From Mixta tenebrionis (lineage in GTDB: Bacteria; Pseudomonadota; Gammaproteobacteria; Enterobacterales; Enterobacteriaceae): a stretch of 64,000 nt of DNA. Numbering within the stretch: the first letter of the stretch is position 1; each line of letters starts with the position of its first letter. The DNA is taken from positions 248,341 through 312,340 of the forward strand of contig NZ_VHQI01000005.1 in NCBI RefSeq assembly GCF_006517625.1, read 5' to 3'. A program made the position numbers and the translations under genes. The notes below the pieces were generated by a model. It worked only from the letters and a program-made list of their open reading frames with translations. It searched no databases and was not told where the DNA came from. This document shows, piece after piece, positions 1 to 8,342 of the stretch.

Positions 1-1322
1 ATAATTCGGTAATCCACCTCTGCGCCGTCGGTGGGCACCAGAACCCCTTGATTGACGAATGACTGATAACGCTCTGCCGTTGTTTTCAACGCCGGATCGG
101 TGGAATACACCGTATCCTCTGGCACCCAGAACATCGGGCCAACACAGTAAAAATGGCTAAGTCCGTTGATTTCTCGCCTGAAGATCGGCGCAACGGCGTT
201 GAGGTCCAGCTTCGACGCCAGGTCAATACCCAGGTAGCACTCCTCCCCGGCAAAATCTGACAGCTTCAGCGTTTTATCTGCTGCTGCCATCCACTTCTGC
301 AGGTTGTAGAAGGCGGCTTTCGAACTCACCCACTTGTTAAAGTGTTTGGTGAGGATCTTGTTGGTCTGGCTGGGGGTGGACATGGCCAGCAGCTGTTTAG
401 CCCTGAGAAAGCCTTCCTTTATCGACACACCGTAGTTTGGGTTTGCCTTTATCAGCGCTTCGGGCTTTGTCCAGTCGTCGTCATCATCAAGGGTATAGAT
501 GATGCCAAATATGGCCTCGTTTTCGCCTCCTTCCCTGATGCGCTCCAGTATTTCAACCACCTGAGCACGCTTTTCATAGCAGGGGGAAGAAATGTCATAT
601 CCTGCGGTGGTAATGATGAGCGTCACAGGCTGCTCACGCGCGCCCATACCCGTTGTCATAGTGGTATAGAGCGCATCGGTATCATGCTCGTGATACTCAT
701 CAATAATGGCGCAGGATGGTGAGTCACCGTCCCCCGGGTCACCGATGATTGGCGCAAAAACGGAACCATCCGGGCGGGTCATCCGTTTAGCCCAGGGCTT
801 AATGCTGAATTTCTGACGCAAAGACGGCAGCTTTTTCACCATCGCCAGCGCCGGCGCAAACACCTTCCACGCCTGCTTTTCTGTCGTGGCGCCACAGTAT
901 ACTTCCGCGGCATATTCACCATCGGCGCAGAACATATAATTGCCGATCGCCGCCGCTATCGCGGATTTACCGTTTTTACGCGGCACCTCGATATAGATCT
1001 CAGTAAAGCGGCGAAACCCGGTGTCTTTGCGTACCCAGCCAAAAGGAACACCAAGGGAGAATTTTTGCCAGGGCTCAAACTCTATCCTGAGCTTACGCCG
1101 CGCCCACTCCCCGGAAGTGTGGGGCATCTTCTGAGAAAATCTTAAAAAACGTTCAGCCTTATTCTTATCGAAACGATAGGGCCAGTTTGGATCCTTCGCG
1201 CGTTCGAGATCATCCAGGTGACGCTGACAGGAAAGAATGGTTAACCGACATGCCAGAATCTTCCCGTTCACGACGTCCCGCGCATACTGGTTCGCCGCAT
1301 TGACGTTCGGATATGTAGCCAT
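1..1322 (-). CDS. Phage terminase large subunit (5' part; 3' end outside window)
   Basis: Large terminase, the ATP-driven DNA packaging motor and nuclease. I translated the minus strand from the ATG at 1322; the frame stays open to the window edge for 440 codons. A viral Walker A (VPRKNGKS) lies near residue 115, a Walker B-like stretch AIIDEYHE follows, and LGIDLASKLDLNAV near the visible C-terminal side fits the first nuclease aspartate. This is the HK97/Terminase_1 pattern. The start overlaps the stop of the small subunit (TGATG), as in translationally coupled terS-terL pairs. The portal, head and tail genes would lie to the left, outside the window. Confidence 0.93.
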   Translation of the reverse strand, partial: MATYPNVNAANQYARDVVNGKILACRLTILSCQRHLDDLERAKDPNWPYRFDKNKAERFLRFSQKMPHTSGEWARRKLRIEFEPWQKFSLGVPFGWVRKDTGFRRFTEIYIEVPRKNGKSAIAAAIGNYMFCADGEYAAEVYCGATTEKQAWKVFAPALAMVKKLPSLRQKFSIKPWAKRMTRPDGSVFAPIIGDPGDGDSPSCAIIDEYHEHDTDALYTTMTTGMGAREQPVTLIITTAGYDISSPCYEKRAQVVEILERIREGGENEAIFGIIYTLDDDDDWTKPEALIKANPNYGVSIKEGFLRAKQLLAMSTPSQTNKILTKHFNKWVSSKAAFYNLQKWMAAADKTLKLSDFAGEECYLGIDLASKLDLNAVAPIFRREINGLSHFYCVGPMFWVPEDTVYSTDPALKTTAERYQSFVNQGVLVPTDGAEVDYRI

Positions 1323-1759
1323 CAATCAAACTCATCGAATTCATTCCCTGCATCGTCCGGATCATTCTTACCGCTGGTCATACGTAGTCGACTCAGTGGG
1401 TCAAGTCCGAGAAGCGAACCCAGACGGGCAACCTGAGAAACAGAGTCATTTCTGACGTTGATAGCGGGGTGCTTCTTCTCCCCGCCCATCTCACTGGAGA
1501 CGGTCAGCCCCTCTTTTGCAATAACTTTTTCGGCTTCAATCATCAGATGAAACGCATTGCAGTACGCGAGAAGGATCGGCGCATCCTCGACCTCGAACAC
1601 ACCCCGCTCAATTAAAATTTTGCTCTGGGTTTTCCATAGCCGGATCGCCACATCCCCCATCAACTCCGGAGGAGGTGCAATTCTGGTCAGTTTGCTGGTT
1701 TGCCCAGTGGGTAAATTTCTTTTTCGACCGCCGCCGGAAGATCGTACGGATACACCCAT
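1322..1759 (-). CDS. Phage terminase small subunit, P27-like
   Basis: 145 residues; DNA-recognition subunit of the packaging complex. The basic N-terminus (GGGRKRNLPTG) followed by a helical body and an acidic C-terminal tail (DPDDAGNEFDEFD) fits P27-type small terminases, and the size is typical. The start has a strong AGGAGG Shine-Dalgarno. It lies directly upstream of, and overlaps, the large subunit gene. Function rests on this position plus family resemblance. Confidence 0.85.
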   Translation of the reverse strand: MGVSVRSSGGGRKRNLPTGQTSKLTRIAPPPELMGDVAIRLWKTQSKILIERGVFEVEDAPILLAYCNAFHLMIEAEKVIAKEGLTVSSEMGGEKKHPAINVRNDSVSQVARLGSLLGLDPLSRLRMTSGKNDPDDAGNEFDEFD

Positions 1760-1868
1760 AAATACCTCCTGATCAATAGGCGTCGCCTTCCGGAAAAAAG
1801 TTTCTTATTTTGGGCGCGTAAAAATATGACGAGGCGGGCAGTCCGGGAAGGCAAAGGCGGTAGAGATT

Positions 1869-2231
1869 TTACCCCGCCCCCCTGCTGCGCCCTTCGCGGG
1901 CCGTCTTCGCCCGGTGACAGGCGGCGCACAGGCTCTGAAGGTTGCCATCGTCGTCCGTACCCCCCTGAGATTTAGGAATGATGTGGTCAACATGCTTTGC
2001 CACAACTGCCACCCCCTGCCTGCGGTGCTCGCAGCACAGCCCACCATCACGCGCAAGTATCCGCATACGACGACGATCCCAGACCGTGCCATAACCGCGC
2101 TGGTGGCGGGTCTGACCGGGCTTGTACTGCTGCCAGCCATCCCCTTTGTGCTCGTCACAGTAGCCGCTGCGATCCGTTGTGGTATTCCTGCATCCTCGTT
2201 TTCTGCAGGCTTTTGGCGTTCTCGGCGGCAT
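1869..2231 (-). CDS. HNH endonuclease (packaging-associated)
   Basis: 120 residues from the ATG at 2231, which has GGAGG 6-7 nt upstream; an upstream in-frame ATG lacks a site. HNH core: VDHI (His83), Asn97 and His106 inside CAACH, with metal-binding cysteines at 66/67, 102 and 105. A second small zinc-like cluster (C9, C14, C25, H28) sits at the N-terminus. HNH nucleases beside terminase genes are known in HK97-like phages, where they assist cos cleavage and packaging; that role is inferred here from position. Confidence 0.88.
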   Translation of the reverse strand: MPPRTPKACRKRGCRNTTTDRSGYCDEHKGDGWQQYKPGQTRHQRGYGTVWDRRRMRILARDGGLCCEHRRQGVAVVAKHVDHIIPKSQGGTDDDGNLQSLCAACHRAKTAREGRSRGAG

Positions 2232-2232
2232 G

Positions 2233-2853
2233 CTATTTCCTCCGGAAGGCGTAACTGCTGATGCCGTCGCGGCCCAGCGCGCTCTCAATAGTGTTGTGCT
2301 CAATGCACGCAAAGCCCTGAGCATCAAACCACTTCAGCAAACCGTTGTGCGTCCAGTACCAGATATGCTCATCTTTGCGGTAGTGGCGGGATTTCAATAT
2401 ATGCTCGGCGTCCCTGAATACAGGCAGTGACACGAACACCCACTGGCCTGCTTTCGCTACAGCCGCCTCTGGCTCATCGATATGCTCCAGTGAATCCCAG
2501 AATGTCAGCGCCGGAAAAGTAGTATCAGCAGCATATAAGTCAGCCCAGCGCATCCGGGCCTGCAGCCAGGCAACGCCTTCCGGGTTGACGTCATATCCCC
2601 ACGTGTCCGGGCGACACTCGACGAACTTGCCGGAGCCAATCCCCACATCCAGTACTTTCCCCAGATAATGGCGACCAACCAGCAGCAGGCGCGCCGTAGT
2701 CAGCTGGAGGCCCATTGAGGTTTCAGCCATCTGGCGGTATCTGGCGAAATAGTTCGCATCATATGGCCGGGCAGCGGGAACGGGATAACGCCCCATACCC
2801 AGCTCGGGCAACCACACCAGGCCATTTTGCAGTTCATTTGAGAACGATGTCAT
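2233..2853 (-). CDS. Class I SAM-dependent methyltransferase
   Basis: 206 residues from the ATG at 2853; the longer in-frame start at 2937 lies deep inside the preceding gene. Motif I is VLDVGIGSGKF (residues 67-77), followed by GYDVNPEG (acidic ribose-binding position) and FWDSLEHIDEP, all typical of Methyltransf_11/23 small-molecule or protein methylases, not of DNA methylases (no NPPY/DPPY). It overlaps the upstream glycosyltransferase-like gene by 20 bp, so the two are probably co-translated. Substrate unknown; perhaps a sugar or surface group. Confidence 0.8.
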   Translation of the reverse strand: MTSFSNELQNGLVWLPELGMGRYPVPAARPYDANYFARYRQMAETSMGLQLTTARLLLVGRHYLGKVLDVGIGSGKFVECRPDTWGYDVNPEGVAWLQARMRWADLYAADTTFPALTFWDSLEHIDEPEAAVAKAGQWVFVSLPVFRDAEHILKSRHYRKDEHIWYWTHNGLLKWFDAQGFACIEHNTIESALGRDGISSYAFRRK

Positions 2854-3703
2854 GTAACCAGCCTTTGAATTTGTCGTTGAATCCGGAAATGTGCTTGCTG
2901 CAATCGTGATCCATGCTGGCGCACATGCAGTAATCATCAGGCTGAGCCCAACCTACACAGGAAAGGTCCATATCAGGATCGGTAACGATATGGGGAGCGT
3001 TATGGGCGCCGCAGCCTCCCTGCACGATAAACACTGGCGTTTGGTAGCAGATTGCAGCCGGTAACGCCCAGCCCACACCGGAAACCACCACCGCCGCATG
3101 CTCAACCAGTGCCAGCATTTCAGTTACTGACAGCTCGCCTTGATGCAGCTGCAAATCGGCTTCCGGTTGCTCGCCAACCAGCCATTCTTCGTCCTCTTCC
3201 AGATCCGCCAGGCTGACTACGTAGAAGTGCTTGCGGAGTTCTCGCGCGGCGGCGGCCAGATATTTCGGATCAGGATTGCGTGCCGGGTTCGCCCACTCTT
3301 TGCGGACGGTGGCAGGACGAATCACGGCGATCGGCTTATCCGCCGTCACAGGGGATTCACCATACGACGGCAAATCGAATACGCTGGCCGCCTTGCCAAA
3401 CTGCCACGTCATGGCGTCGACAATGGAGCCTTTTTTCAGCTCTTCCGCACCATAAAAGATGGTCAGAACTTCCGAAGGCCTCGCCGGCTCCCGAACGTAA
3501 GTCACGCCCGTTCTCTCTTCGTTTTTACGCTGAGTGCGCAGGCTGGTATTGGAGCGAACAAACCGCACATCCAGATCGGAATAAAGCTCCGGCCATGGGG
3601 TTCGCAGGAAAGCCCCGGGATACTGGCGCACAAATGCGCGCTGATAAATGGAGTCTCCAAGCCCGTACATCCCGCGGATGCTGACTTTTCGTCTTAATGC
3701 CAT
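2834..3703 (-). CDS. Glycosyltransferase family 9-like phage protein
   Basis: 289 residues. The layout resembles ADP-heptose:LPS heptosyltransferases (GT9): an N-terminal GMYGLGDSIYQRAFV segment like the GT9 G-x-G-D loop, a middle AVIRPATVRKEWANPARNPD donor-site segment, and a C-terminal VVVSGVGWALPAAICYQTPVF half matching the usual nucleotide-sugar region. It sits between an MptE-like gene and a methyltransferase in the late operon, so a role in glycan transfer or remodelling is plausible. The acceptor cannot be read from the sequence. Confidence 0.6.
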   Translation of the reverse strand: MALRRKVSIRGMYGLGDSIYQRAFVRQYPGAFLRTPWPELYSDLDVRFVRSNTSLRTQRKNEERTGVTYVREPARPSEVLTIFYGAEELKKGSIVDAMTWQFGKAASVFDLPSYGESPVTADKPIAVIRPATVRKEWANPARNPDPKYLAAAARELRKHFYVVSLADLEEDEEWLVGEQPEADLQLHQGELSVTEMLALVEHAAVVVSGVGWALPAAICYQTPVFIVQGGCGAHNAPHIVTDPDMDLSCVGWAQPDDYCMCASMDHDCSKHISGFNDKFKGWLHDIVLK

Positions 3704-3710
3704 AGATGTC

Positions 3711-4253
3711 CTACTGAGAAAGCGCAGCCTCTAAAGGCTGTCGGGGAAAACAGGTCAGCCGCGTATAGCGGGAGCAGTTGATAATCTCGACACCACCAGC
3801 AATGGCATTAAGGCGACTGAATTCGTCATGCCAACGCGCCACGCTGAATTTATCCGGGTTGGCCAGCTGCTGGTGGTTACCGTGCCAGTGGGTGCCGTGA
3901 CGTATTGAACAGTCATAGCCCAGCAACAGGATCCTGCTGGCTCCAAAATGGATTGCGAGTTCTATAGCCCGCTGCCCGGAGTTATAGGAACCAGGCAACG
4001 TCGAAGGAAAGTAGTTAATGCCAAAGCGACGAGCGGTAAACTGATCACCGCACCACCGTGCAGCTGATGATCTGATAGTGCTGTAATGCTCTTCCCACCA
4101 GCAACAATCCGAAGCAAAAATCACCGCAGCATCGGGCAGCATCTGCCAGGAATTATTAACGACAATCGCCGGTAAGCCAGATGCGCTTACCTGGGCACAA
4201 TCGCCCCGCGTCAGCGATGGCCCACTGGCGATACAGATGAAGGTTTTAGTCAT
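3711..4253 (-). CDS. MptE-like/DUF115-type phage protein ('norphogenetic' type)
   Basis: 180 residues. Starts TKTFICIASGPSLTRGDC, a nucleotide-binding GxSL loop found in DUF115/MptE-like and sialyltransferase-like proteins, followed by VVNNSW, VIFASDCCWWEEHY and ILLLGYDCS, all usual in lambdoid phage proteins often labelled norphogenetic protein. The biochemical role is not established. It ends 7 bp before the GT9-like gene and appears to be part of the same late transcription unit. Confidence 0.6.
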   Translation of the reverse strand: MTKTFICIASGPSLTRGDCAQVSASGLPAIVVNNSWQMLPDAAVIFASDCCWWEEHYSTIRSSAARWCGDQFTARRFGINYFPSTLPGSYNSGQRAIELAIHFGASRILLLGYDCSIRHGTHWHGNHQQLANPDKFSVARWHDEFSRLNAIAGGVEIINCSRYTRLTCFPRQPLEAALSQ

Positions 4254-4310
4254 GTTGGTTACTGAGGGGTGGCATTATCGCAGGCACTCAGTGAATGCCT
4301 GCTGTAATGC

Positions 4311-4508
4311 TTACTGCTCCAGCTGTAAAACTCCGTGTTCCAGCGAGTCTGAGTATGCGACCAGGCCCGTATACTCCGGAATAACCTTGCCATCATCAGC
4401 TTCAAACTCTGGGATCGTTGCGGTAGTGATGGTGTATTGTGGCTGACCATCTTCTTTCGAAAACGTAGCCAGTTCTTCAATCTGCTCGGCGGTCAGAACT
4501 ACAGTCAT
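4311..4508 (-). CDS. Small phage protein, unknown function
   Basis: 65 residues, acidic, beginning TVVLTAEQIEEL and ending in YSDSLEHGVLQLEQ. It has an AGAGGAAA Shine-Dalgarno before the ATG at 4508. No domain recognised. It lies between the lysis cassette and the morphogenetic genes, in the same direction, just after a hairpin terminator at the end of Rz. Confidence 0.6.
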   Translation of the reverse strand: MTVVLTAEQIEELATFSKEDGQPQYTITTATIPEFEADDGKVIPEYTGLVAYSDSLEHGVLQLEQ

Positions 4509-4529
4509 CTTGTTTCCTCTCTTACTTGT

Positions 4530-4556
4530 TAAAAAGCCCCGCTATTTGCGAGGCTC
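4530..4556 (-). terminator. Rho-independent terminator at end of lysis cassette
   Basis: On the minus strand the sequence reads AGCCTCGC, a 5-nt loop, GCGGGGCT, then TTTTT. The stem overlaps the Rz stop codon. Under Q antitermination late transcription would read through to the terminase genes. Confidence 0.65.
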
Positions 4557-5069
4557 CTGATTAATAGGGTTGTTGTTCGACTCTCTCACCGACTCGTAAA
4601 TTCTTTCGCAAGTCATTCCGGCGCGGTAGCTTTCGTCAGATCGTCCAGCATAGTATTTAGCTTCGTCTGCAAGGCTTCCGAGCATGTCGGCGAGCATTGC
4701 GGCGTTGGCGCTGGCTGTTTTGCTTCCGACGGCAGCGGCAAGATTTGCGGTGTGCTTTGCGGCGTCCAGGTGGGTAGCGAGTTTTTTGGCTTGTTGCTGC
4801 AATTGGTTAACAGTGGCAGACAGACCAGCAGCAGTGGCAGCAGATTTGTTGGCCTGCGCTTGCGCATCTTTAACGGCTTCATCACGGGCAATGCCCCTCC
4901 CTTGTTCAATCATGCGGGCAGCGGTCTGCGCATTAGCAGCCTGTGAAGACTCTTGACTGTCGCGGTCAGCCCACCTTGTTTTCCAGTCGCGATTCGTCCA
5001 CTCACTGCCAGCCCAAAAAGAGCCAGCCAGCAAGGCAACTGCAATGATGCAAATGCTACCCGGCTTCAC
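4542..5069 (-). CDS. Rz-like i-spanin (DUF2514 type)
   Basis: 175 residues. One N-terminal transmembrane segment (IICIAVALLAGSFWAG region, residues 5-21) followed by a long alanine/glutamine-rich periplasmic helix with coiled-coil character (ATVNQLQQQAKKLATHLDAAK). This is the inner-membrane spanin that joins an outer-membrane lipoprotein to disrupt the outer membrane at lysis. It follows the endolysin by 3 bp and carries a nested Rz1 frame. Confidence 0.85.
   Translation of the reverse strand: MKPGSICIIAVALLAGSFWAGSEWTNRDWKTRWADRDSQESSQAANAQTAARMIEQGRGIARDEAVKDAQAQANKSAATAAGLSATVNQLQQQAKKLATHLDAAKHTANLAAAVGSKTASANAAMLADMLGSLADEAKYYAGRSDESYRAGMTCERIYESVRESNNNPINQEPRK
4613..4882 (-). CDS. Rz1-like o-spanin lipoprotein nested in Rz (+1 frame)
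   Basis: About 89 residues, wholly inside the Rz gene in the +1 frame. It has a basic N-terminus (MRKRRP), a hydrophobic run LLPLLLVCLPLL, a lipobox LLTNC (Cys28 from this start) and a proline-rich mature part (SLPTWTPQSTPQILPLPSE), the signature of Rz1 outer-membrane lipoproteins. The exact start is uncertain: a GTG one codon upstream (4885) is better spaced from a GGAGGGG motif. The architecture matches lambda Rz/Rz1. Confidence 0.8.
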   Translation of the reverse strand: MKPLKMRKRRPTNLLPLLLVCLPLLTNCSNKPKNSLPTWTPQSTPQILPLPSEAKQPAPTPQCSPTCSEALQTKLNTMLDDLTKATAPE

Positions 5070-5072
5070 TGA

Positions 5073-5606
5073 TCAATCCCCCCAGCACGTCAGCGCGCTT
5101 TCCTGATCCCGACGCTCAACCTGACCATAGCAGCCGTTTTTCTGGCCTTTGGTCAGCCGGCAATCGCGACCACCGTCTTTAATCCACCAGCGGATAGCCT
5201 CACACGCCCCTTTCCGATCGCCAGCGTTGATGCGCTGATAGAACGTGGAGGGAAAGCACTTCCCCGGGCCGATGTTATACGGGCAGAATGAAGCAATGCC
5301 GACCTTTTGCGGTTCAGTCAACGGCACATGAACATTACGCTGCACCCAGGCCAGCGCTTTATCACGCTCAATGGCATTCACCTTGTCGCATTTTTCCTGA
5401 GTCAACTTCGTACCCTGAACCACTGGCTTACCGTCCACCAGCGTGGCACCGCGGCAAATTGTCCAGACACCGCCTGCATCACGATAAGCCGTCAGGCTGT
5501 TTCCCTCTTTTTCATTGAGGAACTGGTCCATCAGTACCGGCGCAGATGCGCCAGCAGCGATAAGCGCCAGCATTGCAGCGCTTAGTTTTGCTCTGGCTGA
5601 AGCCAT
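5073..5606 (-). CDS. SAR endolysin, GH24 lysozyme
   Basis: 177 residues. The catalytic triad of T4/P21-type lysozymes is present with canonical spacing: Glu34, eight residues, Asp43, five residues, Thr49 (EGNSLTAYRD then AGGVWT). Residues 8-25 form a weakly hydrophobic Ala/Gly-rich segment, the signal-arrest-release type that secretes the enzyme without holin lesions. The enzyme cleaves the MurNAc-GlcNAc bond. Paired with a pinholin-like gene one codon upstream. Confidence 0.92.
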   Translation of the reverse strand: MASARAKLSAAMLALIAAGASAPVLMDQFLNEKEGNSLTAYRDAGGVWTICRGATLVDGKPVVQGTKLTQEKCDKVNAIERDKALAWVQRNVHVPLTEPQKVGIASFCPYNIGPGKCFPSTFYQRINAGDRKGACEAIRWWIKDGGRDCRLTKGQKNGCYGQVERRDQESALTCWGD

Positions 5607-5607
5607 A

Positions 5608-5856
5608 TTAATTGTCCTGAGGAGGTGGCGTGACGTAACCGCGTGCCAGCGCCTGTTCGTAGGCTTTGGTCTGTCGCCGCTTGAAGTAGAAGTTAACGAA
5701 GAAAGTCAGCAGGCCAATCACAAAGCCGCCAACGACCGCAATAAGGTTCCAGTCAAGGTCATGCACCCATCTGGCGACACCGCCCCAGCAAATGAGGCCG
5801 CCTGATGCGCAATACCCCACAGCCGAAGCAATTTTGTCAGGCATAAGTCTGTGCAT
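5608..5856 (-). CDS. Phage 21-type holin (pinholin-like)
   Basis: 82 residues from the ATG at 5856 (GGAGG 6 nt upstream; an in-frame GTG at 5865 lies inside that site). Two hydrophobic segments: a weak glycine-rich one (ASAVGYCASGGLICWGGVA) and a stronger one (LIAVVGGFVIGLLTFFVNFYF), then a basic tail. This is the class II S21-type topology. The N-terminus MHRLMPDK has two methionines four codons apart, suggesting a holin/antiholin dual start. It sets lysis time and depolarises the membrane, releasing the SAR endolysin next to it. Confidence 0.85.
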   Translation of the reverse strand: MHRLMPDKIASAVGYCASGGLICWGGVARWVHDLDWNLIAVVGGFVIGLLTFFVNFYFKRRQTKAYEQALARGYVTPPPQDN

Positions 5857-6033
5857 CTCTCTCACCTCCGAAAATCATCGGGGTGCTGTGTTGGGGGAAA
5901 TTCAGGCTTCAGGGCCGTGGCGCTACATGGCTATATCGAGGATGAAACCCTGAACCTGAAAAGGGATGACCACCACAGCGTGACAGACGTGGTGAGCCGA
6001 TTAATGAAGTTTTCGGCTCATGATGTGAGCCGT

Positions 6034-7086
6034 TTATTTTTCTGGTAACGCTCTGATTTCGTCAACGGTCTGGTTAAACCGCTCTGTTTCCAGCTCGACG
6101 CCAATGGCCTTACGGCCTAAATCGATCGCCGCTTTTAACGTGGAACCGGAGCCCATGAAGAAATCAGCTACCACATCCCCGGGTCTGCTGCTGGCGCTGA
6201 TGATTTGCTTCAGCATGTCAGCAGGCTTTTCGCAGGGATGTTTGCCGGGATAAAACTGGACGGGTTTATGCGTCCATACGTCGGTATATGGCACGGCCAC
6301 CGACACGGCAAAATACCGCCGAAGGGATTTGTACTCCTCCAGCAGTTCGGAATATTTACGGTTCAGTGACTGGTATGTTGCCACCAGCTGGTGATGAGGC
6401 TGCGCCAGTTCGGCACGCTGATGCTTCTCGATAGCGATCCGGGTGAAAAGCTTCTGCAATTTGAGGTAATCCGCTTCACCCGGCAGCTGCCACTGGCTTG
6501 AACCAAACCAGTGCGAAACCATGTTCTTCTTGCCGGTGGCCTCAGTGATTTGTTTCGAGGTAACGCCAAGCGCTTCCCGCGCATCCTGAAAATAGGCAAT
6601 AAGCGGTGTCAGCACATGCTGTTTGAGTTCACCACATTTTGCCGCGTAGCCATCGTCTTTGGGCTTGCATGGCCCCTGATAGTGCTCAGCAAACAGAACA
6701 CGCTCAGTGGCCGGGAAATACGCGCGCAGGCTTTCTTTATTACAGCCATTCCATCGACCGCTGGGTTTAGCCCAGATGATGTGGTTCAGGATGCTGAAAC
6801 GGTCGCGCATTAAGATTTCAATATCTGCAGCCAGTCGATGGCCGCAAAACAGGTAAAGACTACCGGCAGGTTTCAACACTCGCCAGAATTCAGCCAGGCA
6901 GCGATCGAGCCAGCGAAGATAGTCTTCATCCCCTTTCCACTGGTTATCCCATCCGTTTGGCTTCACCTTGAAGTAAGGCGGATCGGTAACAATCAGGTCG
7001 ATGGAGTTATCAGGAAGGGTGGCGATGTAATGCAGGCAGTCAGCGTTGATTAACTCAACACTGTTTATTTTCACAGTATTTTTCAT
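6034..7086 (-). CDS. Site-specific DNA methyltransferase (N6A/N4C type)
   Basis: 350 residues. Catalytic motif IV DPPY at residues 35-38 precedes motif I (VVADFFMGSGST) near residue 310, the beta-class order of N6-adenine or N4-cytosine methylases. The region between (about 130-260) is a large target-recognition insert. No restriction partner is adjacent, so this looks like an orphan phage methylase that protects phage DNA or alters host regulation. It lies between Q and the lysis genes, in the late operon. Confidence 0.88.
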   Translation of the reverse strand: MKNTVKINSVELINADCLHYIATLPDNSIDLIVTDPPYFKVKPNGWDNQWKGDEDYLRWLDRCLAEFWRVLKPAGSLYLFCGHRLAADIEILMRDRFSILNHIIWAKPSGRWNGCNKESLRAYFPATERVLFAEHYQGPCKPKDDGYAAKCGELKQHVLTPLIAYFQDAREALGVTSKQITEATGKKNMVSHWFGSSQWQLPGEADYLKLQKLFTRIAIEKHQRAELAQPHHQLVATYQSLNRKYSELLEEYKSLRRYFAVSVAVPYTDVWTHKPVQFYPGKHPCEKPADMLKQIISASSRPGDVVADFFMGSGSTLKAAIDLGRKAIGVELETERFNQTVDEIRALPEK

Positions 7087-7235
7087 AGATCAGTAAGCGG
7101 GACTCTGATAGGCTCACTGTGCTTTAGCGCTAAAGCGGTGGGCCTCGGTTCGCTTGTGACCTCAAACATGAGCGAATGGCTGGTGGCGTGCTCCAACACC
7201 CACCAGCCGCCCATTTTCACAGCCAATAGCCACCA

Positions 7236-7427
7236 TTACTGGAGGCGCTTATAACATCCGAATTGATAAAACGAAAACCCCGCCATCACTAATTGCGTGA
7301 GTATAAATTCACAGCGTGCAAGGCTCAGGTGTGTATTCTCTGCAATTTCCCCAGCGGTCGCTGGCGTTGTACTTAGTTCATTAAGAATTGCTTTCGCTTC
7401 TTCTGTCATATCTTGCTGATTTGGCAT
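7236..7427 (-). CDS. Small helix-turn-helix-like phage protein
   Basis: 63 residues from the ATG at 7427, which has AAGG 6-7 nt upstream; the longer frame has no good site. The sequence EEAKAILNELSTTPATAGEIAENTHLSLARCEFILTQLVMAG resembles a short winged-helix unit, so DNA binding is possible. Lies between Q and the DNA methylase. No family name assigned. Confidence 0.6.
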   Translation of the reverse strand: MPNQQDMTEEAKAILNELSTTPATAGEIAENTHLSLARCEFILTQLVMAGFSFYQFGCYKRLQ

Positions 7428-7505
7428 GTCTTTTACCTTAAAAAATAGTGTGACATACAGATAACTCTGGTCGCCGACAGCAGCAAGAAGTCTTTGCAAA
7501 AGACA

Positions 7506-7530
7506 TAAAAAAACCCCGCCGAAACGAGGT
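7506..7530 (-). terminator. Terminator downstream of Q (tR'-like)
   Basis: On the minus strand CCTCG, a 6-nt loop, CGGGG and a run of seven T. It sits about 100 bp after Q and before the late genes, where lambdoid phages place the pR' leader terminator that Q antiterminates. A TTGCAA element near 7590 could be the -35 of a late promoter, but the -10 is poor. Confidence 0.55.
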
Positions 7531-7625
7531 TAGATACAGTTTTGACAAAATATCAAATTAGCCTTAAATATGGCTCATTTTGTTGCATTTTGCAAGCACA
7601 TTAGACGGAGTTAGTGAAATTTAGG

Positions 7626-8321
7626 TCACATTTCCAGCGTATTAGCCACTTCCAGCCCTTCGCGCCTGATGAGGATCGTTTGCAGCGCCTGAGTGTCAAG
7701 CTCGACGAATGCCGTTTTAAATCTCGCCCAGTGCGATGCATACACACGTAACCAGGTTGAACGATCCACAGACATCATTCGCGCCAGCGCCGCGCCGGCG
7801 TATTCTTTATATGTGTCATTGCTTCTGGCCGCGGCCACCTCCTGCGCTGCCAGCCAGACAAGACCGACCAGTTTTTTCACTACCCGTGATTGCAGCTTCT
7901 TCTCTACCCTGTAATTCTGAAACTCATTCCATACATGCTGGCACATCAGCGTCTGGTACCTGAAGTTCAGATCGAAACCGTAGCAGTAACGGATCCATGC
8001 CTGCTGGTAGTCATCCAGTGAATTGATTACCCGGCGCCACGGCGCGTAACTAAATTCCAGATCCTGCATTGGCGGGAACGGTCGCCGCCGGCTTCTCGTT
8101 TCCAGCACATAAACAGGCGTAGTTAATGCCTTCGCAATCGAGTGTCCACAGCCTTCCCCACCCTCCAGTTCGATAAGAGGCTGCCCGCAGCGGGGCGTTT
8201 TATTTTTGTCTGCCGGTGGATGTTCGCTAAACGCCTGCAGTTGCCCCTTTGTCCCTTCAGATAAATTCGCCAGGGCGCGCCTTACTTCTATACGGGTATA
8301 TTCAATGGCCTGTAAGTTCAT
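7626..8321 (-). CDS. Late antiterminator Q, phage 82/phi80-like
   Basis: 231 residues. The sequence begins MNLQAIEYTRIEVRRALANLSEGTKG, and has a WRRVINSLDDYQQAWIRYCYG centre and a DRSTWLRVYASHW C-terminal part, matching the Phage_antiter_Q family. Q binds at the late promoter and lets RNA polymerase ignore terminators across the lysis and morphogenesis genes. Its position as the last gene before the late operon agrees. Confidence 0.85.
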   Translation of the reverse strand: MNLQAIEYTRIEVRRALANLSEGTKGQLQAFSEHPPADKNKTPRCGQPLIELEGGEGCGHSIAKALTTPVYVLETRSRRRPFPPMQDLEFSYAPWRRVINSLDDYQQAWIRYCYGFDLNFRYQTLMCQHVWNEFQNYRVEKKLQSRVVKKLVGLVWLAAQEVAAARSNDTYKEYAGAALARMMSVDRSTWLRVYASHWARFKTAFVELDTQALQTILIRREGLEVANTLEM

Positions 8322-8342
8322 TCAGATTAGCGCTCCATACAC

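Noticed and set aside
6013-6033. Hairpin CGGCTCA/TGAGCCG as terminator of the DNA methylase
   Set aside because: The T-rich tail is on the plus strand side, while all genes here run on the minus strand.
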